The notes under the pieces: generated by a model
Seen by the model: only the letters and a program-made list of their open reading frames with translations
What the model was told of the DNA's origin: nothing
Databases searched by the model: none
Assembly (NCBI RefSeq): GCF_900105555.1
Contig: NZ_FNTZ01000001.1
Location: forward strand, 3,351,501-3,415,500
From: Pseudomonas coleopterorum
GTDB lineage: Bacteria > Pseudomonadota > Gammaproteobacteria > Pseudomonadales > Pseudomonadaceae
DNA: 64,000 nucleotides
Direction of reading: 5' to 3'
Program-made: the position numbers and the translations under genes
Part shown: positions 19,551 through 30,438 of the stretch, in pieces
Position numbering within the stretch: the stretch's first letter is position 1
How the letters are laid out: each line of letters opens with the position of its first letter

Positions 19551-19599
19551 TTGTACAAATATCAAACCAACCGGCGTCGCAGCGGTCCTTGTACAAATA
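19551..19599. promoter_or_regulatory. Two TTGTACAAATA direct repeats upstream of the helicase gene
   Basis: The 11-mer TTGTACAAATA occurs at 19551-19561 and again at 19589-19599, 38 bp apart, in the short gap between the CrtC-like gene and the helicase. The core TTGTACAA is itself palindromic. The spacing is not a multiple of three, which argues against repeated coding sequence and fits two copies of an operator. No regulator can be named. Confidence 0.4.
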
Positions 19600-19621
19600 C
19601 CTCAGGACGCTCCGTCAAGGC

Positions 19622-22093
19622 ATGCCGACCCCCAGCGCTTTTGCCAAACACTGGTTCGCCAGCCGTCAATGGAAGCCGTTTCCTTTCCAGAAGGACGTCT
19701 GGGCCGCCGTCAAACGCGGCGAGTCGGGCATGCTTCACGCCAGCACCGGTGCCGGCAAGACCTACGCGGTCTGGTTCGCCGCCCTGCAACGTTTCGCCAA
19801 GGCCGGTCCCGTCATACCCAAAGGCAAACGCAAGCCCGTCATGGCACCCTTGACGGTGTTGTGGATCACTCCCATGCGCGCCCTGGCCGCCGACACCTTG
19901 CGCGCCCTGCAGGTACCGGTAGACGAATTGCAGATCGGCTGGAGCCTGGGCCTGCGCACCGGCGACACCAGCAGCAGCGACCGTGCCAAGCAAACCCGTC
20001 GGCTGCCGTCGGCGCTGGTGACCACACCGGAAAGCCTGACGCTGTTGCTGGCCCGCGACAAGGCCTGCGAAGAATTGAGCAGCGTCGCGATGGTTGTCGT
20101 CGATGAATGGCACGAACTGATCGGCAACAAGCGCGGGGTGCAGCTGCAACTGGCACTGGCGCGGCTGCGGCAGTGGAATCCGCAACTCATCGTCTGGGGT
20201 ATTTCAGCCACCTTGGGCAACCAGGCTCATGCGCAGGAAGTTCTGCTACCCGGCCAACCCAGCGTCAGCGTACAGGGAGCCCAGGCCAAGACCATCGAGG
20301 TCGACACCCTCTTGCCTGCGGCCATCGAGCGGTTTCCCTGGGGCGGTCACATGGGCCTGCGCATGCTCGATCAGGTGGTGGCCGAAATCGATCGCAGCAG
20401 CAGCTGCCTGGTGTTCACCAACACCCGCGCGCAGTCCGAAATCTGGTTCCAGGCGATCCTCGACGCCCGTCCGGATTGGGCGGGCATCATCGCCCTGCAC
20501 CACAGTTCGTTGTCGCGTGAGGTGCGCGAGTGGGTCGAGCGCGCGCTCAAGGATGGCCAGCTCAAGGCGGTGGTGTGCACCTCGAGCCTGGACCTGGGGG
20601 TCGACTTCCTGCCGGTGGAACGGGTGCTGCAAATCGGGTCGGCCAAGGGCATTGCGCGCTTGATGCAACGAGCCGGCCGCTCCGGACATGCCCCGGGCCG
20701 TGCTTCGCGGGTCACCCTGGTACCGACCCACAGCATGGAACTGGTGGAAGCGGCAGCGGCCCACGATGCGGTCGCACAGCGGCGCATCGAGCCGCGGGAA
20801 TCGCCGGAGAAACCATTGGATGTGCTGGTCCAGCACCTGGTCAGCATGGCCCTGGGTGGCGGCTTCCTGCCCGAACGACTGCTGGCCGAGGTGCGCACGA
20901 CCTGGGCCTACCGCAACCTCAGCGACGATGAATGGCAATGGGCCCTGGCGTTCGTTCGCTACGGCGGCCACTCGTTGACGGCCTATCCGGACTACCGCCG
21001 AGTCGAGCCGGACGAGCACGGCCTGTGGCGCGTGCCCGATGCGCGCCTGGCCCGCCGTCATCGCATGGGCATCGGCACCATCGTCAGCGATGCCAGCCTG
21101 CAACTCAAATACTGGAGCAAGGGCGGCGGCGGGCGCTCTCTGGGCAGTGTCGAGGAAGGCTTCATCGCCCGTCTCAAGCCGGGCGATGGGTTCCTCTTCG
21201 CAGGGCGCCAGTTGGAGCTGGTACGGGTCGAGGACATGACCGCCTACGTCAAGCGCAGCACCGCCAAGAAGGCTGCCGTGCCGCGCTGGAATGGCGGCCG
21301 CATGCCGCTGTCCGGCGAACTGGCTGACGCCCTCGTGGCAAAACTGGGCGCCGCCGCCCGCGGCGAGTACGACAGCCCAGAGATGCGCGCCGTACGCCCG
21401 CTGCTCGACGTACAGCAGCAATGGTCGGCGTTGCCCAGCGAAACCACGCTGCTGGCGGAAACCCTCAAGTCGCGTGAGGGCTGGCACCTGTTCCTCTACC
21501 CCTTCGGCGGTCGCCAGGTGCACCTGGGGCTAGGCAGTCTGCTGGCCTGGCGCCTGGCCCAACGCCAACCCCTGACCTTCTCCATTGCCGTGAACGACTA
21601 CGGCCTGGAGCTGCTCAGCGCTACCGAAGTGGACTGGGCCACTCAACTGGACCCGGCGCTGCTCAGCGCCCAGGATCTGTTGAGCGACGTGCTCGCCAGC
21701 CTCAACGCCGGCGAACTGGCCCTGCGACGCTTTCGCGAGATTGCGCGTATCTCCGGGCTGGTCTTCGGCGGCTATCCCGGATCGCAAAAAAGTACCCGAC
21801 AGGTGCAGGCCTCCAGCGGTCTGTTCTTCCAGGTATTCAAGCAATACGACGCCGGCAACCTGCTGCTGACCCAGGCCCAGGAAGAGGTCCTGAAACAGGA
21901 GCTCGAAGTCGAGCGACTGGAACACGTGCTGGAACAGATCGCCAGCCGTCGACTGGATCTGCACGCCGTCAAGCGCCCCACACCGCTGGGCTTTCCGCTG
22001 CTGGTGGAACGCTTCCGCGAAAGCCTGAGCTCGGAGAAGCTGGCCGATCGTATCCGCCGCATGGTCGGCGACCTGGAGAAAGCCGCAGGATGA
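19622..22093 (+). CDS. Ligase-associated DNA damage response DExH-box helicase (Lhr-like)
   Basis: An Lhr-family SF2 helicase of about 823 aa. It has Walker [12 protein letters not shown], motif II DEWH (VVVDEWHEL), motif III SATLG, and motif [13 protein letters not shown], followed by the Lhr winged-helix/core region. The DEWH variant is typical of the helicase encoded with ATP-dependent ligase, exonuclease and PdeM. The ATG at 19622 ([12 protein letters not shown]) matches the family N-terminus; an upstream TTG at 19589 is in frame. Its stop overlaps the pdeM start. Ligase and exonuclease genes are not adjacent. Confidence 0.9.
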   Translation: MPTPSAFAKHWFASRQWKPFPFQKDVWAAVKRGESGMLHASTGAGKTYAVWFAALQRFAKAGPVIPKGKRKPVMAPLTVLWITPMRALAADTLRALQVPVDELQIGWSLGLRTGDTSSSDRAKQTRRLPSALVTTPESLTLLLARDKACEELSSVAMVVVDEWHELIGNKRGVQLQLALARLRQWNPQLIVWGISATLGNQAHAQEVLLPGQPSVSVQGAQAKTIEVDTLLPAAIERFPWGGHMGLRMLDQVVAEIDRSSSCLVFTNTRAQSEIWFQAILDARPDWAGIIALHHSSLSREVREWVERALKDGQLKAVVCTSSLDLGVDFLPVERVLQIGSAKGIARLMQRAGRSGHAPGRASRVTLVPTHSMELVEAAAAHDAVAQRRIEPRESPEKPLDVLVQHLVSMALGGGFLPERLLAEVRTTWAYRNLSDDEWQWALAFVRYGGHSLTAYPDYRRVEPDEHGLWRVPDARLARRHRMGIGTIVSDASLQLKYWSKGGGGRSLGSVEEGFIARLKPGDGFLFAGRQLELVRVEDMTAYVKRSTAKKAAVPRWNGGRMPLSGELADALVAKLGAAARGEYDSPEMRAVRPLLDVQQQWSALPSETTLLAETLKSREGWHLFLYPFGGRQVHLGLGSLLAWRLAQRQPLTFSIAVNDYGLELLSATEVDWATQLDPALLSAQDLLSDVLASLNAGELALRRFREIARISGLVFGGYPGSQKSTRQVQASSGLFFQVFKQYDAGNLLLTQAQEEVLKQELEVERLEHVLEQIASRRLDLHAVKRPTPLGFPLLVERFRESLSSEKLADRIRRMVGDLEKAAG

Positions 22094-22746
22094 GTGAGTA
22101 TTGCAGCGTACAACTGGCGGGTGCCGAACTCTGGTTGCTGGCCAAAAAGGCCATCTACTGGCCTGAACGTGAAGTCCTGCTGATCGCCGACGCGCACTTT
22201 GGCAAGGCGGCCGCCTACCGCAAGTTGGGGCAACCCGTGCCCCATGGCACCACCGCCAGCAACCTGCAGGTGATCGATCGGATCATGGGAAGATACCCGA
22301 CCCGGCACCTGATCTTCCTGGGCGATTTTCTTCACGCACCGGGGTCGCACTCGGCAGGAACGCTGGGCGCGCTGGCCGCCTGGCGTGCGGAAGTCGCAGA
22401 TCTGCGCATCACGCTGATTCGAGGCAACCACGACAAACGCGCAGGCGACCCGCCGCCCGAGCTGCGTTTCGACGTGGTGACAGAACCTCTGGAAATGGGG
22501 CCGTTCGCACTGCAACACGAGCCGGACGCGCATCCGGCACTGCACGTACTGGCCGGACACATACACCCTGTGTACCGGCTGCATGGGCGGGGCCGACAGA
22601 GCTTGCGGCTGCCGTGTTACCTGCTGGGCGCAAAGGTCAGCTTGCTACCGGCCTTCGGCGCGTTCACCGGCGGATTCAACATGAACAACGACGCCGACCA
22701 GCGCGTGTACGTGGTCGGCGACGGTGGCGTCTGGCAGGTCGCCTGA
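22090..22746 (+). CDS. pdeM: Ligase-associated DNA damage response endonuclease PdeM
   Basis: Calcineurin-like metallophosphoesterase of 218 aa. The metal-binding motifs are in order: [23 protein letters not shown] and GHIHP. The family member from P. putida (Lhr-PdeM pair) is a manganese-dependent phosphodiesterase/endonuclease. Its ATG overlaps the helicase stop by 4 nt (ATGA), so the two are translationally coupled. Confidence 0.9.
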   Translation: MSEYCSVQLAGAELWLLAKKAIYWPEREVLLIADAHFGKAAAYRKLGQPVPHGTTASNLQVIDRIMGRYPTRHLIFLGDFLHAPGSHSAGTLGALAAWRAEVADLRITLIRGNHDKRAGDPPPELRFDVVTEPLEMGPFALQHEPDAHPALHVLAGHIHPVYRLHGRGRQSLRLPCYLLGAKVSLLPAFGAFTGGFNMNNDADQRVYVVGDGGVWQVA

Positions 22747-22750
22747 GCGA

Positions 22751-22954
22751 TCAGGCCACAGGCGCGGGCGGAGGCTCGTCGGGTATGGTCGGGCTGCCGG
22801 GTTCGGTCGGCTGCGGGGTATCAGGATCGGGTTGGCCGGGTACTCCACCGGCCATGTGGCCGTAAGAGTCGGCCAGAAGCGACCAGGCAAGTATGCCAAT
22901 CTGGTTGGGTTGCAGCTGAGCCAGTTGAGCACTGATAGTCGGGTCGATTTTCAT
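22751..22954 (-). CDS. Small proline-rich hypothetical protein
   Basis: A 67-aa product starting MKIDPTISAQLAQLQPNQIG. AGGAG lies 5 nt before the ATG at 22954; a GTG at 22960 is the alternative. The first half is amphipathic and ends in SLLADSYGHMAGG; the second half is a Pro/Asp/Glu-rich tail (PDTPQPTEPGSPTIPDEPPP). No family was recognised. It is convergent with pdeM, with 4 bp between the stops. Confidence 0.55.
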   Translation of the reverse strand: MKIDPTISAQLAQLQPNQIGILAWSLLADSYGHMAGGVPGQPDPDTPQPTEPGSPTIPDEPPPAPVA

Positions 22955-23051
22955 AGACACTCCTGAGCGATGGCCCGGCCTACGGTAAGCAAGCCGGGGA
23001 GTTCACTCATATGGAGTGGGAAATGGGCAACTAGTTCGCCCATCGCCGGTT

Positions 23052-23618
23052 TCAGGTACGCGGCAGGGTGACGCCGCGCTGACCTTGATACTTGCCACCG
23101 CGGTCCTTGTAGGAGACTTCGCACTCCTCGTCGGACTCCAGGAACAGCATTTGCGCCACCCCTTCATTCGCATAGATCTTGGCCGGCAGCGTCGTGGTGT
23201 TGGAGAACTCCAGGGTCACGTGCCCTTCCCATTCAGGCTCCAGCGGCGTGACGTTGACGATGATGCCGCAACGCGCGTAGGTGCTCTTGCCCAGGCAGAT
23301 GGTCAGCACGTTGCGCGGAATGCGGAAGTACTCGACGGTGCGCGCCAGGGCGAAGGAGTTCGGCGGAATGATGCAGACGTCGCTCTTGATGTCGACGAAG
23401 CTCTTCTCGTCGAAATTCTTGGGGTCGACGGTGGCCGAATTGATGTTGGTGAACACCTTGAATTCGTCGGCGCAGCGCACGTCGTAGCCGTAGCTGGACA
23501 CCCCGAAGGAAATCACGCGATCGGCGCCCTCGCCGCGCACCTGGCGTTCGACGTAGGGTTCGATCATGCCGTGTTCTTGCGCCATGCGGCGAATCCACTT
23601 GTCCGATTTGATGCTCAT
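23052..23618 (-). CDS. dcd: dCTP deaminase
   Basis: Converts dCTP to dUTP for thymidylate synthesis. The 188-aa protein has the family motifs SSYGYDVR, the [11 protein letters not shown] segment, and [14 protein letters not shown], which carries the catalytic Glu. It is full length. Confidence 0.96.
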   Translation of the reverse strand: MSIKSDKWIRRMAQEHGMIEPYVERQVRGEGADRVISFGVSSYGYDVRCADEFKVFTNINSATVDPKNFDEKSFVDIKSDVCIIPPNSFALARTVEYFRIPRNVLTICLGKSTYARCGIIVNVTPLEPEWEGHVTLEFSNTTTLPAKIYANEGVAQMLFLESDEECEVSYKDRGGKYQGQRGVTLPRT

Positions 23619-23942
23619 GGCGGGTGTCCTGAATAGCGAGGTGAATAGAATCCGAGCGGCATCTTACCGGGCCTCGCGCCAGGGTTCAAAGACTGCCTCG
23701 CCCAATGCCCGTCCAACCTGCCACAGGTCGACGCGAGGCCGCCGATCAACATTTGCAAGAAACCCTCAAAAGACCATTGGCACGTTCCCGAAAAAGGGTT
23801 AAGGTGGCGTCACTGTGTTGCTTGTGTCACTGAGAATCTCTACCCGATGTCCAACATCTTCATGAATTTTCCTGCTCTTTGCACTCAGTCTCGGCCAGGG
23901 CTCTTCCCGAACCGCAGTTAACTTTGTCCAAGGAGATACACC
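23619..23942. promoter_or_regulatory. Intergenic region with the long leader of the cold-shock gene
   Basis: 324 bp between divergent dcd and the cold-shock gene with no convincing ORF. It must hold both promoters. The part nearest the cold-shock gene is AT-richer and ends in a strong ribosome binding site, AAGGAG, at 23930-23935. Cold-shock genes commonly have long structured 5' leaders that act as thermosensors; whether this one does is inference. Confidence 0.4.
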
Positions 23943-24152
23943 ATGTCCAATCGCCAAACCGGTACCGTCAAGTGGTTCAACGATGAAAAAGGCTTCGGCT
24001 TCATCACTCCACAATCCGGTGACGACCTGTTCGTACACTTCAAAGCCATCCAGGCTGACGGCTTCAAGAGCCTGAAAGAAGGCCAGCAGGTCTCTTTCAT
24101 CGCTACCCGCGGTCAGAAAGGCATGCAAGCTGAAGAAGTTCAAGTTGTCTAA
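23943..24152 (+). CDS. Cold-shock domain protein (CspA family)
   Basis: A 69-aa OB-fold RNA/single-strand DNA chaperone. RNP1 (KGFGFITP) and RNP2 (DLFVHF) are both intact, and the start is [19 protein letters not shown]. It is a single-gene transcription unit ending at a strong Rho-independent terminator. Confidence 0.96.
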   Translation: MSNRQTGTVKWFNDEKGFGFITPQSGDDLFVHFKAIQADGFKSLKEGQQVSFIATRGQKGMQAEEVQVV

Positions 24153-24176
24153 CTTGAGCTGAACAGCTTCTAAAAG

Positions 24177-24204
24177 ACCCCGCCCTCACCGGCGGGGTTT
24201 TTTT
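24177..24204 (+). terminator. Rho-independent terminator of the cold-shock gene
   Basis: An 8-bp stem ACCCCGCC / GGCGGGGT around a 6-nt loop, followed by a run of seven T's (24198-24204), 25 bp after the cold-shock stop codon. Confidence 0.9.
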
Positions 24205-24278
24205 ATGCCCGTGATTCGTCGGCTTTCCGCGAAAGCGGCGAGCGCAACCCAGTGCACCCGCCGCCCACTCAACGGCAA

Positions 24279-25373
24279 TCAGTCGTCAGTCATGGTAATG
24301 CTGGGCATCGCCGGTGCATCGGCTTCCTGCAGGACGATCCGCGCGCCGACATGCCGGGCCAGTTCCTGATAGACCATGGCAATCTGGCTTTCCGGCTCGG
24401 CCGCTGCGGTCGGTTTGCCGCCGTCGGCCTGCTCGCGAATCAGCATCGACAGTGGCAACGACGCCAGCAGCTCGACCCCGTATTGCGACGCCAGCTTCTC
24501 GCCCCCGCCTTCGCCGAACAGGTGCTCGGCATGGCCGCAGTTGGAGCAGATGTGCACGGCCATGTTCTCGACCACGCCGAGCACCGGGATGTGCACCTTG
24601 CGGAACATCTCAACGCCTTTGCGCGCATCCAGCAAGGCCAGGTCCTGGGGCGTAGTGACAATCACTGCACCCGCCACCGGCACCTTCTGCGCCAGGGTCA
24701 GCTGGATGTCGCCGGTGCCGGGCGGCATGTCGATGACCAGGTAGTCGAGGTCGTCCCAGGCGGTCTGGGTGACCAGTTGCAAAAGCGCCCCGGAGACCAT
24801 CGGGCCACGCCAGACCATGGGCGTGTTGTCATCGGTGAGGAAGGCCATCGACATCACTTCCACGCCATGGGCCTGGATGGGCACGAACCATTTCTGATCC
24901 TTGACCCTGGGCCGTGTGCCCTCGGCGATGCCGAACATCACGCCCTGGCTGGGGCCATAGATGTCGGCGTCGAGAATCCCCACCCGGGCGCCTTCGCGGG
25001 CCAGGGCCAGGGCCAGGTTGGCCGCGGTGGTCGACTTGCCAACCCCGCCCTTGCCCGACGCCACGGCCACCACGTTCTTGACGTTGGCCAGGCCGGGAAT
25101 CTGCGCCTGCGCCTTGTGCGCCTGGACCACGCAATCGATCTGCACGCGGGCACGGTCGACGCCGGCGATGTTTTCGACGGCGGTCTGCAACACCTGGGCC
25201 CAGCCGTTCTTGAACAGGCCGGCGGCGTACCCCAGTTGCAGGCGGACCTGCACCTGCCCGCCGTCGATATCGATGGCCTGCACACAGCCGGCGCTGACCG
25301 GGTCCTGATTCAGATAAGGGTCGGTGTACTGGCGAAGGACGGCTTCCACCGCTGCGCGATTCACGGTGCTCAT
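24279..25373 (-). CDS. apbC: Iron-sulfur cluster carrier ATPase ApbC/Mrp
   Basis: P-loop NTPase of 364 aa that binds and delivers Fe-S clusters. The N-terminal MIP18/DUF59 domain (residues 1-90) is followed by the deviant Walker [11 protein letters not shown] (106-115). The C-terminal CxxC ([13 protein letters not shown]) is the cluster ligand. It is divergent from rapA. Confidence 0.95.
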   Translation of the reverse strand: MSTVNRAAVEAVLRQYTDPYLNQDPVSAGCVQAIDIDGGQVQVRLQLGYAAGLFKNGWAQVLQTAVENIAGVDRARVQIDCVVQAHKAQAQIPGLANVKNVVAVASGKGGVGKSTTAANLALALAREGARVGILDADIYGPSQGVMFGIAEGTRPRVKDQKWFVPIQAHGVEVMSMAFLTDDNTPMVWRGPMVSGALLQLVTQTAWDDLDYLVIDMPPGTGDIQLTLAQKVPVAGAVIVTTPQDLALLDARKGVEMFRKVHIPVLGVVENMAVHICSNCGHAEHLFGEGGGEKLASQYGVELLASLPLSMLIREQADGGKPTAAAEPESQIAMVYQELARHVGARIVLQEADAPAMPSITMTDD

Positions 25374-25513
25374 GGCTACTCCCGATCAAAGACTGAGCAA
25401 AACAGGCGGCTATCCTAACGCGTCTGCCCAGGCACCGGCAGATTGGATTTGCGCGCGCGCCGGCAGGCCGTCCACGGCATCGGTGCGCGGCGCCCAGATT
25501 ATTCAGCATACCT

Positions 25514-25543
25514 TTGGCCCTGCGCCCCCCAATCCGTTAGAAT
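25514..25543 (+). promoter_or_regulatory. Candidate sigma-70 promoter for rapA
   Basis: TTGGCC at 25514-25519 and TAGAAT at 25538-25543 with 18-bp spacing, 32 bp upstream of the rapA ATG, in the divergent apbC/rapA gap. Confidence 0.45.
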
Positions 25544-25575
25544 CAGCGCCTTTTCAAAAGCGGGAGACAGGCAGC

Positions 25576-28422
25576 ATGGCGCAGCAGTATCAACCGGGGC
25601 AACGCTGGATCAGCGACAGCGAAGCGGAACTCGGCCTGGGCACCGTCCTGGCCCAGGACGGTCGCTTGCTCACCGTGCTCTACCCGGCCACCGGCGAAAC
25701 CCGCCAGTATGCATTGCGCAATGCCCCATTGACGCGCGTGCGTTTTTCCCCGGGCGACGTGATCACCCACTTCGAAGGTTGGAAACTGACCGTACGCGAA
25801 GTCGACGACGCCGACGGCCTGCTGGTCTACCACGGCCTGAATGCGCAGAACGAGCAATGCACGCTGCCTGAAACCCAGCTGTCCAACTTCATCCAGTTCC
25901 GCCTGGCCAGCGACCGCCTGTTCGCCGGGCAGATCGATCCGCTGCCGTGGTTCTCGCTGCGCTACAACACGCTGGAACACACCAGCAAGCAGTTGCAGTC
26001 CTCGCTCTGGGGCCTGGGCGGCGTGCGTGCGCAACCCATCGCGCACCAGTTGCACATCGCTCGCGAGGTGGCCGATCGGATCGCCCCGCGTGTACTGCTG
26101 GCCGACGAAGTGGGTCTGGGCAAAACCATCGAAGCCGGCCTGGTGATTCACCGCCAGCTGCTGTCTGGCCGCGCCAGCCGCGTGCTGATCCTGGTGCCGG
26201 AAAACCTCCAGCATCAATGGCTGGTGGAAATGCGTCGACGCTTCAATCTGCAGGTGGCGCTGTTCGATGCCGAGCGCTTCATCGAAAGCGATGCCAGCAA
26301 CCCGTTCGAAGATGCGCAACTGGCGCTGGTCTCGCTGGAATGGCTGACCGAAGACGAGAAGGCCCAGGATGCGCTGTTCGCCGCTGGCTGGGACCTGCTG
26401 GTGGTCGACGAGGCGCACCACCTGGTGTGGCACGAGGAAAAGGCCAGCCCGCAGTATTCGCTGGTCGAGCAACTGGCCGAGGTCATTCCCGGGGTGCTGC
26501 TGCTCACCGCTACCCCCGAGCAATTGGGCCAGGACAGCCATTTCGCCCGCCTGCGCCTGCTCGATCCGAACCGCTTCCACGACCTGGCCGCCTTCCGCGC
26601 CGAAAGCGAGAACTACCGCCCGGTCGCCGAGGCCGTGCAGGAGCTGCTGGACAAGGGTCGGCTATCGACCACCGCGCAACAGACCATCCACGGCCTGCTT
26701 GGCGCCGATGGCGACACCCTGGTCGCGGCGGTCAATGCCGGCGACGAGGAAGCCGGCCCGCGCCTGATCCGTGAGCTGCTCGACCGCCACGGCACCGGGC
26801 GCGTGCTGTTCCGCAACACCCGTGCTGCGGTGCAGGGCTTTCCCGAGCGCAAGCTGCACCCCTACCCGCTGCCGAGCCCGGACCAATACCTGGAACTGCC
26901 TCTGGGCGAACACGCCGACCTGTACCCGGAAGTCAGCTTCCAGGCCCAGGCCGAGGACGCTGAAGCCGAGCGCTGGTGGCGTTTCGACCCTCGGGTTGAA
27001 TGGCTGATCGACACCCTCAAGATGCTCAAGCGCACCAAGGTGCTGGTCATCTGCGCCCACGCCGAAACCGCGATGGACCTGGAAGACGCCCTGCGCGTGC
27101 GCTCCGGTACCCTGGCCACGGTCTTCCACGAAGGCATGAGCATCCTGGAACGTGACCGTGCGGCGGCCTACTTCGCCGACGAGGAATTCGGCGCACAGGT
27201 CCTGATCTGCTCGGAAATCGGCAGCGAGGGGCGCAACTTCCAGTTCGCCCACCACCTGGTGCTGTTCGACCTGCCTGCGCACCCCGACCTGCTGGAGCAG
27301 CGCATCGGTCGTCTCGACCGGATCGGCCAGAAGCACGTCATCGAGCTGCACGTGCCGTACCTGGAAAACAGCCCGCAAGAACGTCTGTTCCAGTGGTACC
27401 ACGGCGCGCTCAACGCCTTCCTCAACACCTGCCCGACCGGCAACGCGTTGCAGCATCAATTCGGTCCGCGTTTGCTGCCGATGCTGGAAAACGCCGACGA
27501 CGGTGAATGGCAAGCGTTGATCGACGAAGCCCGTGGCTGTCGCGAAGCGCTGGAAAGCGAGCTGCACACCGGGCGTGACCGGCTGCTGGAGCTCAACTCC
27601 GGCGGCGACGGTGAAGGTCAGGCACTGGTGGCGGCGATCGAGGAGCAGGACGACCAATTCGCCCTGCCGATCTACATGGAAACCCTCTTCGACGCCTTCG
27701 GCATCGACAGCGAGGACCATTCGGACAACGCGCTCATCCTGCGCCCCAGCGAAAAGATGCTCGATGCCAGCTTCCCGCTGGGCGACGACGAAGGCGTGAC
27801 CATCACCTACGACCGCGAGCAGGCGCTGTCGCGTGAAGACATGCAGTTCATCACCTGGGAACACCCCATGGTACAGGGCGGCATGGACCTGGTGCTGGCG
27901 GGTTCCATGGGCAACACCGCGGTGGCGCTGATCAAGAACAAGGCGCTCAAGCCTGGCACCGTGCTCCTGGAGCTGCTCTACGTGAGCGAAGTGGTAGCAC
28001 CGCGCTCGTTGCAGTTGGGCCGTTACCTGCCCCCAGCCGCCCTGCGTTGCCTGCTCGACACCAATGGCAACGACCTGGCGTCGCGCGTGTCGTTCGAAAC
28101 CCTCAACGACCAGCTCGAAAGCGTGCCCAAGGCCAGCGCCAACAAGTTCATCCAGGCTCAGCGCGATGTGTTGGCTCCGCGCATCACTGCCGGTGAAAGC
28201 AAGATTGCGCCCCGTCATGCCGAACGCGTGGCCCAGGCACAACATCGCCTGGCCGCCGAGACGGATGAAGAACTGGCCCGCCTGACCGCTCTGCAGGCAG
28301 TCAATCCAACCGTGCGTGACAGTGAGCTGGTCGCTCTGCGTAAACAGCGCGAGGAAGGCCTGGCCATGCTGGAGAAGGCTGCTCTGCGCCTGGAAGCGAT
28401 CCGGGTTCTGGTCGCAGGCTGA
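25576..28422 (+). CDS. rapA: RNA polymerase-associated ATP-dependent helicase RapA
   Basis: Swi2/Snf2 ATPase that recycles RNA polymerase. The 948-aa length is normal. An N-terminal Tudor-like region ([18 protein letters not shown]) is followed by Walker [14 protein letters not shown] (near residue 177), the DEAH box VVDEAHHL, and motif [13 protein letters not shown]. The ATG at 25576 follows GGGAGACAGGCAGC and begins [12 protein letters not shown] palindromic terminator follows the stop. Confidence 0.96.
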   Translation: MAQQYQPGQRWISDSEAELGLGTVLAQDGRLLTVLYPATGETRQYALRNAPLTRVRFSPGDVITHFEGWKLTVREVDDADGLLVYHGLNAQNEQCTLPETQLSNFIQFRLASDRLFAGQIDPLPWFSLRYNTLEHTSKQLQSSLWGLGGVRAQPIAHQLHIAREVADRIAPRVLLADEVGLGKTIEAGLVIHRQLLSGRASRVLILVPENLQHQWLVEMRRRFNLQVALFDAERFIESDASNPFEDAQLALVSLEWLTEDEKAQDALFAAGWDLLVVDEAHHLVWHEEKASPQYSLVEQLAEVIPGVLLLTATPEQLGQDSHFARLRLLDPNRFHDLAAFRAESENYRPVAEAVQELLDKGRLSTTAQQTIHGLLGADGDTLVAAVNAGDEEAGPRLIRELLDRHGTGRVLFRNTRAAVQGFPERKLHPYPLPSPDQYLELPLGEHADLYPEVSFQAQAEDAEAERWWRFDPRVEWLIDTLKMLKRTKVLVICAHAETAMDLEDALRVRSGTLATVFHEGMSILERDRAAAYFADEEFGAQVLICSEIGSEGRNFQFAHHLVLFDLPAHPDLLEQRIGRLDRIGQKHVIELHVPYLENSPQERLFQWYHGALNAFLNTCPTGNALQHQFGPRLLPMLENADDGEWQALIDEARGCREALESELHTGRDRLLELNSGGDGEGQALVAAIEEQDDQFALPIYMETLFDAFGIDSEDHSDNALILRPSEKMLDASFPLGDDEGVTITYDREQALSREDMQFITWEHPMVQGGMDLVLAGSMGNTAVALIKNKALKPGTVLLELLYVSEVVAPRSLQLGRYLPPAALRCLLDTNGNDLASRVSFETLNDQLESVPKASANKFIQAQRDVLAPRITAGESKIAPRHAERVAQAQHRLAAETDEELARLTALQAVNPTVRDSELVALRKQREEGLAMLEKAALRLEAIRVLVAG

Positions 28423-28431
28423 TCCATCACT

Positions 28432-28459
28432 TGCCTCGCAGGCTTGGGCCTGCGGGGCA
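28432..28459 (+). terminator. Palindromic terminator-like hairpin after rapA
   Basis: A 12-bp stem (28432-28443 with 28448-28459, one G-T pair) and a TTGG tetraloop, 9 bp after the rapA stop. There is no T-run, so termination is likely but not certain. Confidence 0.6.
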
Positions 28460-28599
28460 TGGCGTTACGGTTTCACCCCACCTGTTACTGAGCGTGTCGC
28501 TCGCTCACTCCCACGCCTTGCGCTTGTCTCGCCATCGGATGCAGCGCTGAACAGCCCCCGCCAATAATGACTCAGCGCCGCACCAGTGCGGTGCAGCTT

Positions 28600-28905
28600 T
28601 TACTGCGACGCCCTTTCCTGGATCACTACCCAGGGTGAAACCACCACCGCCCATAGCGTCGGATCGCGCTCGCAGAAATCCAGAGCCCGCGGCGCAGACA
28701 GCTTCTCGACCTGCCCATCGGCCAGCCATCGAGCTACCAACGCGTGTGCGTCTTCAGCCAACGCTTGCGCCACCGTGATCAAATCCAGCGCAGGATCGAC
28801 CCACAACAGGGCACCCTTGGCGAAAAAGGGCTGCAGCGCCTGCCATTCAATAATTGCAGTCTCGCCCAGCAGCTTGGCATAGAGGGTGCTAGCGTTTTCA
28901 GTCAT
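28600..28905 (-). CDS. DUF2288 family protein
   Basis: A 101-aa protein starting MTENASTLYAKLLGETAIIEW at 28905; upstream in-frame ATGs exist but give a non-conserved extension. It is a small protein with the DUF2288 look (LLWVDPALDLITVAQALAED). Function is unknown. In pseudomonads it sits between rapA and the LIV transporter, as here. Confidence 0.85.
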   Translation of the reverse strand: MTENASTLYAKLLGETAIIEWQALQPFFAKGALLWVDPALDLITVAQALAEDAHALVARWLADGQVEKLSAPRALDFCERDPTLWAVVVSPWVVIQERASQ

Positions 28906-29275
28906 GGGTTTTACCGTCAGGAAAAAAATCGGCGCCATGATAGCCGTCCGAATCACCTGGAAAAACCCGGTTGCAATATACAGCTTCGAGTTTTGCCCTT
29001 GTATTCGGGGCTTTATGGCGCTGTCACCCGCCGAAATGTACTCGAATCTGTAACTTTATGTCGATTTAGCGACAACCGATCGATTTCGCTGCAAACGCCA
29101 GCTTTCCAACGGATAAAGCGGCGCTCTACACTGTACCGGTACAGTTGTCGGGTGCAGATTCGGATGTCGTGTGTCATGTCTCGCCGACGGGGTAAAGCGG
29201 TGGGGATGGCCAAGATTCGGTCCGTCGCCTGTTCGGCCAGGACTATAAAAAATACAACGCAAAAAGGGAGCACTA
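28906..29275. promoter_or_regulatory. Upstream control region of livK
   Basis: 370 bp without a convincing gene. It contains the 16-bp perfect palindrome at 29130-29145 and, just before livK, an AT-rich stretch (ACTATAAAAAATACAACGC) and the ribosome binding site AGGGAGC. The promoter of the leucine/isoleucine/valine transporter is most likely here. Confidence 0.5.
29130..29145. promoter_or_regulatory. 16-bp perfect palindrome, candidate operator
   Basis: ACTGTACCGGTACAGT is a perfect 16-bp palindrome about 130 bp upstream of the livK start. Its symmetry and position suggest a dimeric repressor or activator site. No regulator gene lies next to it and no known box was matched with confidence. 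Confidence 0.5.
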
Positions 29276-30391
29276 ATGAATAAGCAGATTTCCAAACTGT
29301 TTGCCGCTCTGGTTCTGGCCGGCGTCGCCAGCCACTCGATGGCGGCCGACACCATCAAGATCGGTATCGCCGGTCCCAAGACCGGTCCGGTCGCCGAATA
29401 CGGCGTGATGCAATTCAACGGCGCGAAGATGGCCATCGAGCAGATCAACGCCAAGGGCGGCGTCGACGGCAAGCAGCTCGAAGCGGTCGAATACGACGAT
29501 GCCTGCGATCCGAAGCAAGCCGTTGCGGTCGCCAACAAAGTGGTCAACGACGGCGTCAAGTTCGTCGTCGGCCACCTGTGCTCCAGCTCCGCCCAGCCTG
29601 CCTCCGACGTCTACGAAGACGAAGGCATCATCATGGTCACCCCGGCGGCCACCAGTCCCGAGCTCACCGCACGTGGCTACAAGCTGGTCTTCCGTACCAT
29701 CGGCCTGGACAGCGCCCAGGGCCCTGCCGCCGGCAACTACATCGCCGACGTGGTCAAGCCCAAGACCGTGGCCGTGATCCACGACAAGCAGCAGTACGGC
29801 GAAGGCATTGCCAGCGCGGTCAAGACCACCCTGGAAGGCAAAGGCGTCAAGGTCGCCGTGTTCGAAGGCATCAATGCCGGCGACAAGGACTTCTCCTCGC
29901 TGATCGCCAAGCTCAAGCAGGCCAATGTCGACTTCGTCTACTACGGCGGCTACCACCCGGAACTGGGCCAGATCCTGCGCCAGTCCAAGGAAAAAGGCCT
30001 GAACGCCAAGTTCATGGGCCCTGAAGGTGTGGGTAACGACTCGATTTCGCAGATCGCCGGCGAAGCCTCCGAAGGTTTGTTGGTCACCCTGCCCAAGTCG
30101 TTCGACAAGGACCCGACCAACGTCGCTCTGACCAAGGCCTTCCAGGACAAGAAACAGGATCCTAGCGGTCCGTTCGTCTACCCGTCCTACTCGGCTGTGC
30201 AAGTGATTGCCGACGGCATCACCGCTGCCAAGAGCGAAGACACCGACAAGGTGGCTGCGGCCATTCACGCCGGTACCTTCAAGACGCCAATGGGTGAGCT
30301 GAGCTACGACACCAAGGGCGACCTGAAGAACTTCCAGTTCGTGGTCTACGAGTGGCACTTCGGCAAGCCGAAGACCGAAGCCGCCCAGTAA
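29276..30391 (+). CDS. livK: Branched-chain amino acid ABC transporter, periplasmic binding protein
   Basis: A 371-aa periplasmic type I binding protein with an N-terminal signal peptide (KLFAALVLAGVASHSMAA). The mature part starts ADTIKIGIAGPKTGPVAEYG. It captures leucine, isoleucine, valine and related amino acids for LivHMGF (BraC in P. aeruginosa). It is separated from livH by a hairpin at 30408-30438, which would allow more binding protein than membrane components to be made. Confidence 0.95.
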   Translation: MNKQISKLFAALVLAGVASHSMAADTIKIGIAGPKTGPVAEYGVMQFNGAKMAIEQINAKGGVDGKQLEAVEYDDACDPKQAVAVANKVVNDGVKFVVGHLCSSSAQPASDVYEDEGIIMVTPAATSPELTARGYKLVFRTIGLDSAQGPAAGNYIADVVKPKTVAVIHDKQQYGEGIASAVKTTLEGKGVKVAVFEGINAGDKDFSSLIAKLKQANVDFVYYGGYHPELGQILRQSKEKGLNAKFMGPEGVGNDSISQIAGEASEGLLVTLPKSFDKDPTNVALTKAFQDKKQDPSGPFVYPSYSAVQVIADGITAAKSEDTDKVAAAIHAGTFKTPMGELSYDTKGDLKNFQFVVYEWHFGKPKTEAAQ

Positions 30392-30407
30392 GCCTGGCAA
30401 CACCCCC

Positions 30408-30438
30408 ACAAAGCCCACTGCACCGCAGTGGGCTTTGT
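30408..30438 (+). terminator. Hairpin between livK and livH
   Basis: A perfect 14-bp stem (30408-30421 with 30425-30438, arms ACAAAGCCCACTGC / GCAGTGGGCTTTGT), a 3-nt loop, and trailing T's. It probably terminates most livK transcripts while letting some read into livH. Confidence 0.8.

Noticed and set aside
19589..19621. TTG start giving an 11-residue longer helicase
   Set aside because: It would place the second TTGTACAAATA box in coding sequence, and the family N-terminus fits the ATG at 19622.
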